Below are positions 6,157 through 14,802 of a stretch of DNA of 15,203 nt, piece after piece. The position numbers and the translations under genes were made by a program. The number at the start of each line of letters is the position of its first letter. Position 1 is the first letter of the stretch. The notes beneath the pieces were generated by a model. It worked only from the letters and a program-made list of their open reading frames with translations, ran no database searches and was not told the DNA's origin. Source of the stretch: Bacteroidota bacterium (GTDB lineage Bacteria > Bacteroidota > Ignavibacteria > Ignavibacteriales > Melioribacteraceae); assembly GCA_021812745.1 (NCBI GenBank), contig JAKAMS010000020.1, positions 1 to 15,203 of the forward strand, given 5' to 3'.

Positions 6157-8805
6157 TTATTTTTGCATTGGTATATTTATAATAAAAGCGGCTCCGCCTT
6201 CTTTTCTATTTTTTGCCGTAATGCTTCCGGAGTGTGCTTCAATAAATCCTTTTGCAATTGAAAGCCCAAGTCCAGTTCCTCCGGTTTTAGTTCCGGGTAT
6301 TCTATAAAATTTTTCGAATAGTTTATTTAAAGTGTCTTCAGCAAAGCCGGGACCGTCATCCGATATTCCAATTACACAATTACCTTTTTCTTCTTTTACA
6401 CTAATCCGGATAGTACTTTTTTCCGGAGTGTAAATTAACGAATTATGAATGACATTTATCAATGCTTGTTCAAGCAGACCAAAATCGAATTTGAGAAGAG
6501 GAATGTTTTCTTTAATATCCGCAATAACATTGTGACCCTTCAATTCATTATCCAATCTTTTCAGGACACTCTCAATTAGATCATTTATTTCATGCCAATC
6601 CAGTCTTAATTTCATTTGTCCGGACTCTAAACGAGTCATATCAAGTAAATTCTCAACAAGACGGTTTAATCTTTCAGCGGCAATATTAATTTCATTGCTA
6701 AGATTTTTTCTCATCTCTTTATTCTCGGAGATCGAATCATCCGCAATTGAACTGATTCCGCCAATGATTGTTGTAATAGGAGTTTTTAATTCGTGAGAAA
6801 TAGAATTGAATAATGTTTTATATAATTTTTCCGATTCGGAAACAACTAAAGATTTTTTTGCCAATTCATTTAGAAGTTCTCTTTCATAGTTGATTGTAAT
6901 TTGATTAACAAACGCCTCAAGAAGAGTTTCCTGCTCAAAATGAAGCGGTTGATTGTTATTAAATTTTAATCCTATCACTCCAATTTTTCTGCGTGAACCG
7001 ATCAGCGGAATAAATTGTGTGTCTGATATCGGAAGCGTGTTTGTAAATTTTCCCGCTTTTTGTCCATCGGTGAAGCACCAATTTGCAATGTGCCACTCGG
7101 TGTCATCTAATATAAAACTGCTTGCAGAATGTGGCGTTGGAGAAAGTTTTTTTTCATTTAATGGAAAGATAATTACTGTTTCTGCATCAAAAACTTTTTT
7201 AATGTTTTTTATACTGATTTCGACAAGATCATCAAGACTTCTTCCAGTAGCCAATTCTTTAAGAAGATTGTAAAGAGCATTTGTACGGGTCTCTCTTATA
7301 GTCAATAATTTCTGCTGCGTTCTTAAACGGGAAGTCAACACTCCCGAAACAGTTGCTACAATAAAAAAGACAAATAACATTAACACATCTTCAACTCTAT
7401 CTATATGGAATGTGAACTGCGGCGGAATAAAATAGTAATCCCAGCTAAGTGCACCTATTAATGCCGCAAGTATCATAGGTCCCCGACCAAGATTTAATAG
7501 CGGCATCAGTGAAACAACTAAAAGCAAAATCAAAGAAACAGTTTGATAGCCGATTTGTGCTAGCAGAGCATAACAAATTAATAATACAGTGCTGATTATT
7601 AATGAAGAGACTAGATACTGATATTTCCCGGATTGAAATTTGGAGATTAGATTGCTAAATACTTTTCGAGAATCTGTTCTTTCCCCGCCGACAATATATA
7701 TATCAATCTCACCGCTCTCTTTTAATAGTCGTTCAACGACATTCGATTTTCCGGAGGCTCTTGATTTACCGACTATTATCTGCGTAACATTATTTTCAGA
7801 AGCAATCCGAATCAAAGCATGGACAATATCCACATCATTGGTTATAATAATTTCAGCGCCCAGTTCTTTAGCCAACTCAAAATTCTTTTTTAATACTTCT
7901 TTATTTTCTTCCGAAACTTTTTGATCTGTTTCTACATAGACTGTAATCCAGGACGCTTCCATTGTGTATGCAAGGCGGCGGGTCCATCTAATTAACTTGG
8001 CAGAGTAAGGGCTGGGGCTGATTGCAACCATTAATCGTTGTCCCGATTTCCATGTGCTTGTAATATTTTTTTCGGTCTTATAATCTCGTAATTGGTAATC
8101 CACTCTTTCAGCAGTTAGTCGGAGAGCCATTTCACGAAGCGCTGTCAAATTTCCTTTACGAAAGAAATTTTCTATTGCTTGCTGGGATTTTTCCGGTGTG
8201 TAAACTTTGCCTTCACTTAATCTTTGAAGAAGTTCATCTGGCGTAATATCCACAAGTTCTATCTCATCAGCATTTGCAAATATCGAATCCGGAACGGTTT
8301 CTTTAATCTGAGCGCCGGTTATTTGGAAAACGGTTTCAGCACGGCTTTCAAGATGCTGAACGTTAAGAGTTGTGTAAACGTCTATGCCATTATTCAGTAT
8401 TTCCACAACGTCTTGAAAACGCTTAACATGCCTTGAGCCGGGAATGTTTGAGTGCGCAAGTTCATCTACTAAAACTAACTGCGGTTTGCGGGATAGGATT
8501 GCATCGAGATCCATCTCTTTAAATATTGTATCCCGATAAACAATTTCTTTCAGCGGTAAGGATTCCAAACCTTCCAGAAGTTTTTCTGTTTCCTTTCTTT
8601 TGTGAGGTTCTACATAACCAATTACTACATCAATTTTATCTTTTTTCGATTTTTGCGCGGCTTCAAGCAATGAATAGGTTTTTCCAACTCCGGCGCACAT
8701 TCCAAAAAAAATCTTAAGCTTCCCCTTTTTTTCTTTCTCTTCTTCTCTTTGAATTGAGTCTAATAGTTTTAATGGATCCGGACGCTTTTCTTCATCTGTG
8801 TTCAT
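6157..8805 (-). CDS. kdpD: KdpD, turgor/K+ sensor histidine kinase
   Basis: This full-length 882-residue KdpD has its domains in canonical order. The N-terminal KdpD domain (about 28-240) has Walker A GMCAGVGKT at 35-43 and VLVDELAHSN at 111-120. A Usp-like domain spans about 255-375. Four transmembrane segments lie around 397-495. A GAF-like domain spans about 510-645. The kinase core has H671 in SISHELKTP, an N box at INVIHNSL (N788), G1 SDDGPGF and G2 GGTGLGLSIAKG. It autophosphorylates H671 and passes phosphate to KdpE; in E. coli it also dephosphorylates KdpE. In the Usp domain S263-P-S265 is followed by exactly 20 residues and then WITVY, close to the SxS-x20-FTAxY pattern reported for c-di-AMP binding in S. 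aureus KdpD. The start ATG overlaps the kdpC stop by four bases. Confidence 0.97.
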   Translation of the reverse strand: MNTDEEKRPDPLKLLDSIQREEEKEKKGKLKIFFGMCAGVGKTYSLLEAAQKSKKDKIDVVIGYVEPHKRKETEKLLEGLESLPLKEIVYRDTIFKEMDLDAILSRKPQLVLVDELAHSNIPGSRHVKRFQDVVEILNNGIDVYTTLNVQHLESRAETVFQITGAQIKETVPDSIFANADEIELVDITPDELLQRLSEGKVYTPEKSQQAIENFFRKGNLTALREMALRLTAERVDYQLRDYKTEKNITSTWKSGQRLMVAISPSPYSAKLIRWTRRLAYTMEASWITVYVETDQKVSEENKEVLKKNFELAKELGAEIIITNDVDIVHALIRIASENNVTQIIVGKSRASGKSNVVERLLKESGEIDIYIVGGERTDSRKVFSNLISKFQSGKYQYLVSSLIISTVLLICYALLAQIGYQTVSLILLLVVSLMPLLNLGRGPMILAALIGALSWDYYFIPPQFTFHIDRVEDVLMLFVFFIVATVSGVLTSRLRTQQKLLTIRETRTNALYNLLKELATGRSLDDLVEISIKNIKKVFDAETVIIFPLNEKKLSPTPHSASSFILDDTEWHIANWCFTDGQKAGKFTNTLPISDTQFIPLIGSRRKIGVIGLKFNNNQPLHFEQETLLEAFVNQITINYERELLNELAKKSLVVSESEKLYKTLFNSISHELKTPITTIIGGISSIADDSISENKEMRKNLSNEINIAAERLNRLVENLLDMTRLESGQMKLRLDWHEINDLIESVLKRLDNELKGHNVIADIKENIPLLKFDFGLLEQALINVIHNSLIYTPEKSTIRISVKEEKGNCVIGISDDGPGFAEDTLNKLFEKFYRIPGTKTGGTGLGLSIAKGFIEAHSGSITAKNRKEGGAAFIINIPMQK

Positions 8806-9377
8806 TTTATTTTATCTAACTCCATATTTAACATCAACACATTTATTCTACTTTCACCTAAAAAGCCGATCTGAGGATTTTCGATTATTTTCGCGATTAA
8901 TTTAATCAATTCCTCTTTTTGTGTTGTATTGAAATTTCTAGAATTACATATGCGGTCAACTTGCAGAAAAGCAGATTCCGGTGTTATATCCGGGTCAACT
9001 CCGCTTCCGGATGCAAATAGCATTTCATTTGGAATTAAACTCGAATTTTTAATGAAGTTACTTTTAGCAAAGTTTTCTTTTCTATTTACATATAACTGCT
9101 TCAGTTTAGCGCTTGTAGGAGCTAAGTTGCTTGCGCCGGAGGGAAAAGGATTATAATCAATTGCCGATGGACGGGACCAAAAATATTTGTCCGAAGTAAA
9201 CTTTTGTCCTATCAATTTAGAACCAACAATTTTTCCGTCTAAACTTAGCATGCTTCCGTCTGCTTGATGTGAGAAGAACAACATTGAAATTGCCGAAATA
9301 AACAGCGGATATATTATACCAACCAATAAAGTCAAAACAAGAAAGAGTTTTATAGTTGTTAAAATTTTCTTTTTCAT
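8802..9377 (-). CDS. kdpC: KdpC, accessory subunit of the K+-transporting ATPase
   Basis: The 191-residue protein has one N-terminal transmembrane segment (about 9-35, from KLFLVLTLLVGIIYPLF) and then an extracytoplasmic domain. Family signatures are IVGSKLIGQ near 50-58, YFWSRPSAIDYNPFPSGASNL near 65-85 and ASGSGVDPDITPESA near 122-136, followed by a V.RI helix. KdpC stabilises the KdpFAB complex and is thought to increase ATP affinity. The ATG follows the kdpB stop by 17 bases, with AAGG as a modest ribosome site. Its own stop overlaps the kdpD start (ATGA), which ties transporter and sensor expression together. The C-terminal half after about residue 150 is Lys/Asn-rich but complete. Confidence 0.96.
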   Translation of the reverse strand: MKKKILTTIKLFLVLTLLVGIIYPLFISAISMLFFSHQADGSMLSLDGKIVGSKLIGQKFTSDKYFWSRPSAIDYNPFPSGASNLAPTSAKLKQLYVNRKENFAKSNFIKNSSLIPNEMLFASGSGVDPDITPESAFLQVDRICNSRNFNTTQKEELIKLIAKIIENPQIGFLGESRINVLMLNMELDKIK

Positions 9378-9394
9378 GATTTTGAATTTACCTT

Positions 9395-11503
9395 CTAAAC
9401 TAATCTTAAAGATGTTAAAACAATATCAATAATTTTTATTCCAACAAAGGGAACGATTAAACCGCCTAAGCCATAGATTGTAATATTACGTTTCAGAATT
9501 TCAGCGGCTCCTTCCGGACGATACTTAACACCTTTTAAGGCAAGTGGTATCAACAGAATAATTATTATTGCATTAAATATCACCGCGCTAAGAATTGCAC
9601 TTTGCGGTGAAGCAAGACCCATAATATTCAGAACTGAAAGCGGTCCGGTTCCGTTTTTTGCTGCAAAAAGAGTAGTTGCAATTGCCGGAATAATAGCAAA
9701 ATATTTAGCAACGTCATTGGCAATGCTAAAAGTCGTTAAAGATCCGCGAGTCATTAATAATTGTTTTCCGATTTCAACAACCTCAATCAATTTTGTAGGA
9801 TTACTGTCAAGGTCAATCATATTTCCGGCTTCGCGTGCGGCTTGAGTTCCGCTATTCATAGCAATTCCAACATCGGCTTGAGCAAGTGCCGGCGCATCGT
9901 TTGTTCCGTCTCCTATCATACCGACCATTCTGCCTAAAGATTGTTCTTCACGAATTGTTCTAAGTTTATCTTCCGGTTTTGCTTGAGCAATAAAACTATC
10001 AACTCCGGCTTCGGCGGCAATTGCTGTTGCAGTTAAAGGGTTATCGCCGGTTATCATAACAGTTTTGATTCCCATTTTTCTTAGTTGAGCAAACCGTTCA
10101 TTGATTCCTCCCTTAACCACATCTTTTAATTGAACAACACCGAGAACTTTTTTGTTTTCCGTAACCAATAAAGGTGTTCCGCCCGCAAGCGCGATGTCTA
10201 CTCCAATCATCTGAGAAAAATTTAAGTCGGTAATCAAATTGATATTTTCACTGCTGTCTGAAGCAAGATATTTTTTTATCGCATCAATAGAACCTTTTCT
10301 GATAATACGTTCCGGTGAGTTGTTTGATGAAAGAATATTCACACCGCTCATTTGAGATTGGGCACTAAACGGAACAAAGTGAGCGTTAAGATCATGAATG
10401 TTTCTGGCGCGTATATCAAATTTTTCTTTAGCAAGAATTACAATTGACCTCCCTTCCGGTGTTTCATCTGCAAGAGATGCCAGCTGAGCGGCATCTGCCA
10501 AATATCTTTCACTGAATCCGGGAGCGGGAATAAATTCCGTAGCCATTCTATTACCGAGTGTTATAGTGCCGGTTTTATCAAGAAGAAGAACATCAATATC
10601 TCCTGCTGCTTCAACAGCTCTTCCGCTCATTGCAATCACATTATGACTAAGTAAACGATCCATTCCGCTAATACCTATTGCACTTAACAATCCGCCGATA
10701 GTTGTAGGTATTAGACAAACTAAAAGAGAGACAAGAATTGGAATAGAAACATTATTGCTTTGTGATAGACTACCGGCTTGGTCGTATTCAAAGAATATTC
10801 TGAATGTTACAACTACAAGAAGAAAAATGATTGACAACCCGGAGAGTAAAATTGAAAGGGCTATTTCGTTTGGAGTTTTTTTCCGTTTAGCGCTTTCTAC
10901 TAAAGAAATCATTCGATCTAAATAAGTGTCTCCCGGGTTAGCGGTAATTTTTATAATAATTTTGTCACTAATAACTTTAGTTCCGCCCGTTACGGCATTT
11001 CTATCGCCTCCGCTTTCTCGAATTACAGGCGCAGATTCTCCTGTAATTGCAGATTCATCAACACTGGCAATACCATCAACAACTTCTCCATCAGCGGGAA
11101 TTAAATCGCCGGTTTCACAAATAACAATATCACCCATACGCAGATCAACTGCAGAAACTTTTTCTTCTTTATTATTTATCAGTTTGCGGGCAATTGTTTG
11201 CGTCCTTTGCTTGCGAAGATTTTCTGATTGCGCTTTCCCTCTTCCCTCGGCAATTGCTTCTGCAAAATTTGCAAACAGAACTGTGAACCAGAGCCATATT
11301 ATTATTTGGAAATTAAATGATGAAAAATTTCCATTAATCCAGTTAATAATAAACAAAGCAGAGGTTAGCATTGCTCCTACTGCAACAAGGAAAATAACAG
11401 GATTTTTCAGAAGCAATTTTGGATTTATCTTAATAAACGAATCCGCTATTGCCTGTAAGATAATTTTTCTATCAAATAATTTTCTTTTTTCTCTGGTATC
11501 CAT
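9395..11503 (-). CDS. kdpB: KdpB, catalytic P-type ATPase subunit
   Basis: The 702-residue P1A-type ATPase hydrolyses ATP to drive K+ import with KdpA. Visible landmarks are the N-terminal membrane helices, the A-domain loop ITGES (TGES 154-157, with the Ser whose E. coli counterpart is a regulatory phosphorylation site), the membrane motif CLIPTTIGG near 263-271, phosphorylation site DKTGT with D309, [10 protein letters not shown] near 483-492, and the hinge GDGTNDAP at 531-538. D597 and K600 in SIANDVAKY match the charged Asp/Lys pair in TM5 that couples to the KdpA tunnel. The start is 17 bases after the kdpA stop. The N-terminal tail (about 30 residues before the first helix) is basic. 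No motif is damaged, so the pump should be active. Confidence 0.98.
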   Translation of the reverse strand: MDTREKRKLFDRKIILQAIADSFIKINPKLLLKNPVIFLVAVGAMLTSALFIINWINGNFSSFNFQIIIWLWFTVLFANFAEAIAEGRGKAQSENLRKQRTQTIARKLINNKEEKVSAVDLRMGDIVICETGDLIPADGEVVDGIASVDESAITGESAPVIRESGGDRNAVTGGTKVISDKIIIKITANPGDTYLDRMISLVESAKRKKTPNEIALSILLSGLSIIFLLVVVTFRIFFEYDQAGSLSQSNNVSIPILVSLLVCLIPTTIGGLLSAIGISGMDRLLSHNVIAMSGRAVEAAGDIDVLLLDKTGTITLGNRMATEFIPAPGFSERYLADAAQLASLADETPEGRSIVILAKEKFDIRARNIHDLNAHFVPFSAQSQMSGVNILSSNNSPERIIRKGSIDAIKKYLASDSSENINLITDLNFSQMIGVDIALAGGTPLLVTENKKVLGVVQLKDVVKGGINERFAQLRKMGIKTVMITGDNPLTATAIAAEAGVDSFIAQAKPEDKLRTIREEQSLGRMVGMIGDGTNDAPALAQADVGIAMNSGTQAAREAGNMIDLDSNPTKLIEVVEIGKQLLMTRGSLTTFSIANDVAKYFAIIPAIATTLFAAKNGTGPLSVLNIMGLASPQSAILSAVIFNAIIIILLIPLALKGVKYRPEGAAEILKRNITIYGLGGLIVPFVGIKIIDIVLTSLRLV

Positions 11504-11520
11504 AAGTATCTTCGTAATAA

Positions 11521-13215
11521 TTAAAAAGTAATTCCGTTGTTCATCAATAAATGTTCAAGCAAGGGACCGAGCGACAATGCGGGGAAAAATGTAAGCGCTC
11601 CAACAATAAATATCACTCCTAACAATAGTAATGCAAAAAGAAAATTATCGGTTTGCAATGTTCCTTTAGAAGCCGGAGTAATATTTTTCTTTACAAGATT
11701 ACCGGCTATTGCCATACAAGGAATAATTACACCGAATCTTCCTATCAACATTCCCAAGCCTATCATTAAATTATAGAAAACGGTATTAGCATTTAATCCT
11801 GCAAATGCACTGCCGTTATTCCCGGCTGCCGACGAGAATGCATACAATATTTCCGAAAATCCGTGAGGACCGGAATTTGCTAAACTTGATAAACCGGCAT
11901 TTGTTCTTAGAGCAAGGGCGGAGAAAAGCAGTATAACTGTATTGGGTAGCAGTATTGCAACTATTGCCCATTTAATTTCAAAAGCATCTATTTTTTTCCC
12001 GAGATATTCCGGCGTACGACCAATCATTAATCCCGAGATAAAAACTGTAATTAGTATAAATAATAGCATTCCGTATAAACCCGACCCCACTCCGCCGAAA
12101 ATTATTTCTCCAAGTTGTATGTTAAACATTGCGACTAATCCGGCTAACGGTGAAAGACTGCTGTGCATCGCATTTACAGATCCGTTGGATGCAGCTGTGG
12201 TTGCGGTTGACCACAAAACACTATTTAGTATTCCAATTCGTGTCTCTTTTCCTTCCATTAAGCCACTTGTATGAAAAACATTATTGGTAGAATATTCCGA
12301 GTAAGTTGAGACCGTGAGACCTAAGACAAATACAAACATCATTACAAAAAATATTATCCATGCTTGTTTCTTTGAACCGATCAATTTTCCAAATGTAAAA
12401 ACCAATGAAGCTGGAATAAGCAGTATTGAGAACATTTGCAGAAAATTTGAAAGCGGCGTTGGATTCTCGAAAGGAAAAGCGCTGTTTGTGTTGAAGAATC
12501 CTCCGCCGTTTGTTCCTAGTTGTTTTATTGCTATTTGAGATGCTGCCGGACCTAATGGAATTAACTGCTTATATCCTTCCAATGTCGTTATTTCTTTGTA
12601 GGAGGAGAATGATTGAACTACACCTTGACTTACCAGCACAATTGCAAATATTGCCGATAATGGTACTAGCAAATAAAGAGTTGTGCGCACTAAATCAATC
12701 CAAAAATTTCCTAAACTGTTTCCCTGCCGGGTTATCAATCCTCGTGTCAGTGCAAGCAATACTGCAATTCCGGTAGCTGCGCTGACAAAATTTTGTACTG
12801 TCAAGCCGATCATCTGCACAAAATAACTTAGTGTTGTTTCGCCGGCATATGACTGCCAATTAGTATTCGTTACAAAGCTAACAGCAGTATTAACCGCTAA
12901 CGTGAACTCGACGTTTGATAATTTTTGCGGATTCAATGGAAGGATGGATTGAATTAGCTGAATAACTGTTAAGAATATTATTCCAGCTAAACTGAATGTC
13001 AGAATTGAAAATGTATATTTCTTCCAATCCATTTCTTCGGTTGGATTAATTCCTGCAGATTTATAGATTAAAGATTCGATTTTTCCGAAGACGGGGGTCA
13101 GAACATTTTTCTCACCGGATAATAATTTTGAAATGTAGCCGCCAAATAACGGCGCCGCTATAATTAATCCGATTATAAAAATCACTACTTGAATTATTTC
13201 ATTAAACGGAATCAT
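11521..13215 (-). CDS. kdpA: KdpA, K+-binding and translocating subunit
   Basis: The 564-residue polytopic membrane protein belongs to the superfamily of K+ transporters and is the selective K+ entry path. The four pore-loop filter regions are visible: [11 protein letters not shown] at 116-126, GTNGGGFFN at 234-242, [10 protein letters not shown] at about 341-350 and [12 protein letters not shown] near 462-473. A classic [14 protein letters not shown] follows the second loop. It starts 16 bases after kdpF with only a weak site (TTAGG) before the ATG, so coupling to kdpF translation is plausible. The length equals the family norm (557 in E. coli). Glycines and asparagines of the filters are conserved, which implies high K+ selectivity. 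Confidence 0.98.
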   Translation of the reverse strand: MIPFNEIIQVVIFIIGLIIAAPLFGGYISKLLSGEKNVLTPVFGKIESLIYKSAGINPTEEMDWKKYTFSILTFSLAGIIFLTVIQLIQSILPLNPQKLSNVEFTLAVNTAVSFVTNTNWQSYAGETTLSYFVQMIGLTVQNFVSAATGIAVLLALTRGLITRQGNSLGNFWIDLVRTTLYLLVPLSAIFAIVLVSQGVVQSFSSYKEITTLEGYKQLIPLGPAASQIAIKQLGTNGGGFFNTNSAFPFENPTPLSNFLQMFSILLIPASLVFTFGKLIGSKKQAWIIFFVMMFVFVLGLTVSTYSEYSTNNVFHTSGLMEGKETRIGILNSVLWSTATTAASNGSVNAMHSSLSPLAGLVAMFNIQLGEIIFGGVGSGLYGMLLFILITVFISGLMIGRTPEYLGKKIDAFEIKWAIVAILLPNTVILLFSALALRTNAGLSSLANSGPHGFSEILYAFSSAAGNNGSAFAGLNANTVFYNLMIGLGMLIGRFGVIIPCMAIAGNLVKKNITPASKGTLQTDNFLFALLLLGVIFIVGALTFFPALSLGPLLEHLLMNNGITF

Positions 13216-13231
13216 ATTATGACCTAAGCAA

Positions 13232-13327
13232 TTAAAATTTTTCCGGTTTAATTAACGTGTAAATGAGATACACTAAAATTGCGAATGAAATAATAAGAGA
13301 AACTATTATTTCTAAAGGGCTTTCCAT
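13232..13327 (-). CDS. kdpF: KdpF, small membrane subunit of the Kdp ATPase
   Basis: This 31-residue ORF was found by translating the gap upstream of kdpA. The product starts MESPLEIIVSLI, forms a single hydrophobic helix (about residues 6-25), and ends VYLIYTLIKPEKF. That ending matches the KdpF pattern YLxYxLIxPExF (E. coli ends YLVYALINAEAF). AGAGGAA lies 4-5 bases before the ATG, one of the best ribosome sites in the window. The stop precedes the kdpA start by 16 bases. KdpF is a lipid-like stabiliser bound between KdpA and KdpB in known structures. Position, length and sequence all agree; genes this short are easily missed by automated calling. Confidence 0.92.
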   Translation of the reverse strand: MESPLEIIVSLIISFAILVYLIYTLIKPEKF

Positions 13328-13427
13328 TTTTTCCTCTGAGTTTGTATCGAAATTTTCTTGTCTTATAAATCAAATATGCCATACAATACAGATGTAAAAT
13401 AAGTTTATATTTTGGCAGATAGTCCAA
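13328..13427 (-). promoter_or_regulatory. kdp control region (promoter and KdpE operator expected)
   Basis: These 100 bases separate the upstream membrane-protein gene from kdpF and should hold the KdpE-dependent promoter. They are very AT-rich. AAAATA at 13396-13401 and TATTTT at 13408-13413 form a 6-bp inverted repeat that could be part of an operator. A one-mismatch TAnnTTTG word (CATATTTG on the minus strand, about 13373-13380) could be a -7 element. Neither can be fixed by eye, and no convincing terminator for the upstream gene is present, so read-through from it into kdp is possible. Confidence 0.4.
13331..13337 (-). promoter_or_regulatory. Ribosome binding site of kdpF
   Basis: On the minus strand this reads AGAGGAA, ending 3 bases before the ATG at 13327. 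It supports real translation of the 31-codon ORF and is probably the main loading point for the kdp transcript. Confidence 0.75.
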
Positions 13428-13745
13428 TTATCGTTTGTACCACACATTTTTTAGAATATTAAAAAATAAATAGAGTATTAAAATAATTATAACTGCAATT
13501 GCCGGAATAAATAGAACTAGATAACCAAGCGAAAGAACGAATGGTGATATATTTTTCAAGTTGTCGGGTAGATCGGCAAAGTAAGTTGCATACTTATGGG
13601 AATGTAAAACTGCAAGGATTACTGAAATTACAACCCACACAGCATAAACAGTCAATATTAATTTTGATTTTCCTTTGACGAAAGAATTTCCCAATCCGAC
13701 TATTAATCTGTCTTTCACAAAATAATTTCCAACTGTTGGATTCAT
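13428..13745 (-). CDS. Small membrane protein of unknown function
   Basis: I do not recognise this 105-residue protein. It has a polar N-terminus (MNPTVGNYFVKDRLIVGLG), one hydrophobic segment at about 28-47, a polar loop with HSHKYATYFADLPDNL (about 48-63), and a long hydrophobic stretch at about 68-97 that may be one or two helices. It ends in the basic KNVWYKR, so by the positive-inside rule the C-terminus is probably cytoplasmic. A longer version could begin at a TTG at 13772, but the ATG at 13745 has AGAGAAG six bases upstream, and a promoter-like TATCTTTG covers the TTG. It lies 100 bases upstream of kdpF on the same strand, which makes a link to K+ or osmotic response possible but unproven. 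Confidence 0.65.
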   Translation of the reverse strand: MNPTVGNYFVKDRLIVGLGNSFVKGKSKLILTVYAVWVVISVILAVLHSHKYATYFADLPDNLKNISPFVLSLGYLVLFIPAIAVIIILILYLFFNILKNVWYKR

Positions 13746-13751
13746 GTTTAT

Positions 13752-13758
13752 CTTCTCT
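13752..13758 (-). promoter_or_regulatory. Ribosome binding site that decides the start of the small membrane protein
   Basis: AGAGAAG on the minus strand, six bases before the ATG at 13745, favours that start over the in-frame TTG at 13772. Confidence 0.5.
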
Positions 13759-13769
13759 AAAACCCGCGA

Positions 13770-13777
13770 CAAAGATA
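13770..13777 (-). promoter_or_regulatory. Candidate promoter -7 element for the small membrane protein
   Basis: The minus strand reads TATCTTTG, an exact TAnnTTTG match and identical to the word found before nfo. Transcription would start near 13763, about 18 bases before the ATG at 13745. A clear -33 TTTG is not seen at the standard spacing. Confidence 0.4.
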
Positions 13778-13870
13778 AATTTTGATTTATAAAGCGGCTG
13801 TAAAATGATTGTTGAACTGCGTAAAGATTTTATAAAGATGATTTGGCGGTTAAAAAGAAGTGTATGATGG

Positions 13871-13910
13871 GATTTTAAAAAAGCGGAGATGCTTTTCAGT
13901 ATCTCCGCTT
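13871..13910 (-). terminator. Intrinsic terminator of the yicC-gmk-rpoZ operon
   Basis: AAGCGGAGAT at 13881-13890 and ATCTCCGCTT at 13901-13910 form a perfect 10-bp stem with a 10-base loop. On the minus strand the hairpin is followed directly by a T-rich run (plus strand ttttaaaa at 13873-13880). It begins 18 bases after the rpoZ stop. The plus-strand side lacks a T run, so it acts in one direction. The remainder of the 182-base gap up to the small membrane protein gene holds no gene. Confidence 0.88.
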
Positions 13911-13927
13911 CAGAAAAACTTCTCGGG

Positions 13928-14221
13928 TTATTTTATGTCTTTGTATCTGTATTCAATTTTGTTATCAACTAACTCTTTAAGCGCTTGAATATGGGCTTTT
14001 TCCCTCTTTTCAAAATCAAGAGAAAGTTTCATTTGTTCCGGGTTTTCTCTCTCTTCGAATTCATCTTCATGCCCGGTAGTCATTGTACTGAGCAAAGAAT
14101 TGAATTCAGTTTTATTATCGTCGTTAATTTTACGTGCCCGTCTTGCAGCAATGATAACAGCTTCATAAAGATTCGGAATACTTGCTTTTATCTTCGTCAA
14201 ATTAATTGGTTTAATTGCCAT
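13928..14221 (-). CDS. rpoZ: RNA polymerase omega subunit
   Basis: This 97-residue protein carries the omega signature helix NLYEAVIIAARRARKIN at about 17-33, which binds the C-terminal tail of the beta-prime subunit and helps RNA polymerase assembly. It is followed by an acidic, Glu-rich linker (about 50-65), and the C-terminal part reads KEKAHIQAL-type helix then a basic end, KIEYRYKDIK. It starts 5 bases after the gmk stop, and its Shine-Dalgarno AAGGAG sits inside the last gmk codons, so the two are translationally linked. The gmk-rpoZ order is common in many bacteria. A strong terminator follows. The N-terminus MAIKPINLTKI aligns with relatives from the Bacteroidota/Ignavibacteria group as I remember them; the call rests mainly on the motif and context. 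Confidence 0.88.
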   Translation of the reverse strand: MAIKPINLTKIKASIPNLYEAVIIAARRARKINDDNKTEFNSLLSTMTTGHEDEFEERENPEQMKLSLDFEKREKAHIQALKELVDNKIEYRYKDIK

Positions 14222-14226
14222 GATTA

Positions 14227-14799
14227 TTACTCCTTTGTTAATTCTTTTTCTATAATTCTTTTTACTTCTGTTTTCGCTTGCGCCAGATCAATATTGGAAA
14301 CTACATAATCGAACTTATCTTTAAAACTTAATTCCATTTCCGCACGTTCAATTCTTTTATTCAGATCATCGTCTGTTTCTGTATTGCGGTTTATCAATCT
14401 CTTGTTCAACTCTTCAATGCTTGGCGGTGCAATAAAGATCAAAACAGAATTAGAATATTTTTTTTTGATTCTAAGTGCGCCTTTAACATCAACCTCATAA
14501 ACGGTGGAAATACCTTTTTCCAACATTCCGTCAACAAAACTTTTTAGTGTGCCGTAATAATAATCGTAAAACTTCTCCCACTCAACAAATTCGCCGGCAT
14601 CAATCTTCTGTTTAAATTCTTCTTCATTTATAAAGAAGTAATCAATTCCGTTTTTTTCATTCGATCTTTTCTTTCTTGTTGTTGCCGAAATCGAAAAAAC
14701 AAAATTGGGAAAATTTTTCAACACATCGCGGACAATGGTAGTTTTGCCGGAACCGCTGGGCGCAGAAAATACGAATAGTTTTGCTTTATAATTTGCCAC
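14227..14799 (-). CDS. gmk: Guanylate kinase
   Basis: The 190-residue cytoplasmic enzyme phosphorylates GMP to GDP with ATP, an essential step of guanine nucleotide supply. The P-loop SAPSGSGKTT is at 12-21 (K19). The GMP-binding region begins SISATTRKKR at 36-45 and continues to GIDYFF, then GEFVEWEKFYDYYYGT at 69-84, which includes the GMP-contacting Glu and Tyr residues. VYEVDVKGALRIKKKY (about 100-115) and FIAPPSIEELNKRL form the next core strands, and the lid helix holds RNTETDDDLNKRI. The start is GTG; no ATG is available before the P-loop. It begins 3 bases after the yicC stop, with only a GAG-type ribosome site, consistent with coupling. Length and motifs are normal for the family. 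Confidence 0.97.
   Translation of the reverse strand: MANYKAKLFVFSAPSGSGKTTIVRDVLKNFPNFVFSISATTRKKRSNEKNGIDYFFINEEEFKQKIDAGEFVEWEKFYDYYYGTLKSFVDGMLEKGISTVYEVDVKGALRIKKKYSNSVLIFIAPPSIEELNKRLINRNTETDDDLNKRIERAEMELSFKDKFDYVVSNIDLAQAKTEVKRIIEKELTKE
14230..14235 (-). promoter_or_regulatory. Ribosome binding site of rpoZ within the gmk end
   Basis: AAGGAG on the minus strand lies 8 bases before the rpoZ ATG and overlaps the final gmk codons and stop region, linking translation of the two genes. Confidence 0.75.
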
Positions 14800-14802
14800 G
14801 CT

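Noticed and set aside
10926..11531. 201-residue plus-strand ORF opposite kdpB
   Set aside because: It lies fully antisense to the conserved N-terminal half of kdpB, has a Ser/Ile-rich shadow composition and no ribosome site or known motif.
11942..12274. 110-residue plus-strand ORF opposite kdpA
   Set aside because: Pure antisense shadow of conserved kdpA membrane segments.
13411..13430. TTGG/CCAA mini-hairpin after the small membrane gene as a terminator
   Set aside because: Only a 4-bp stem and no proper T run; too weak to claim.
13985..14308. 107-residue plus-strand ORF across rpoZ and the gmk end
   Set aside because: Antisense to two well-supported genes; its cysteine- and phenylalanine-rich sequence is a by-product of AT-rich codons.
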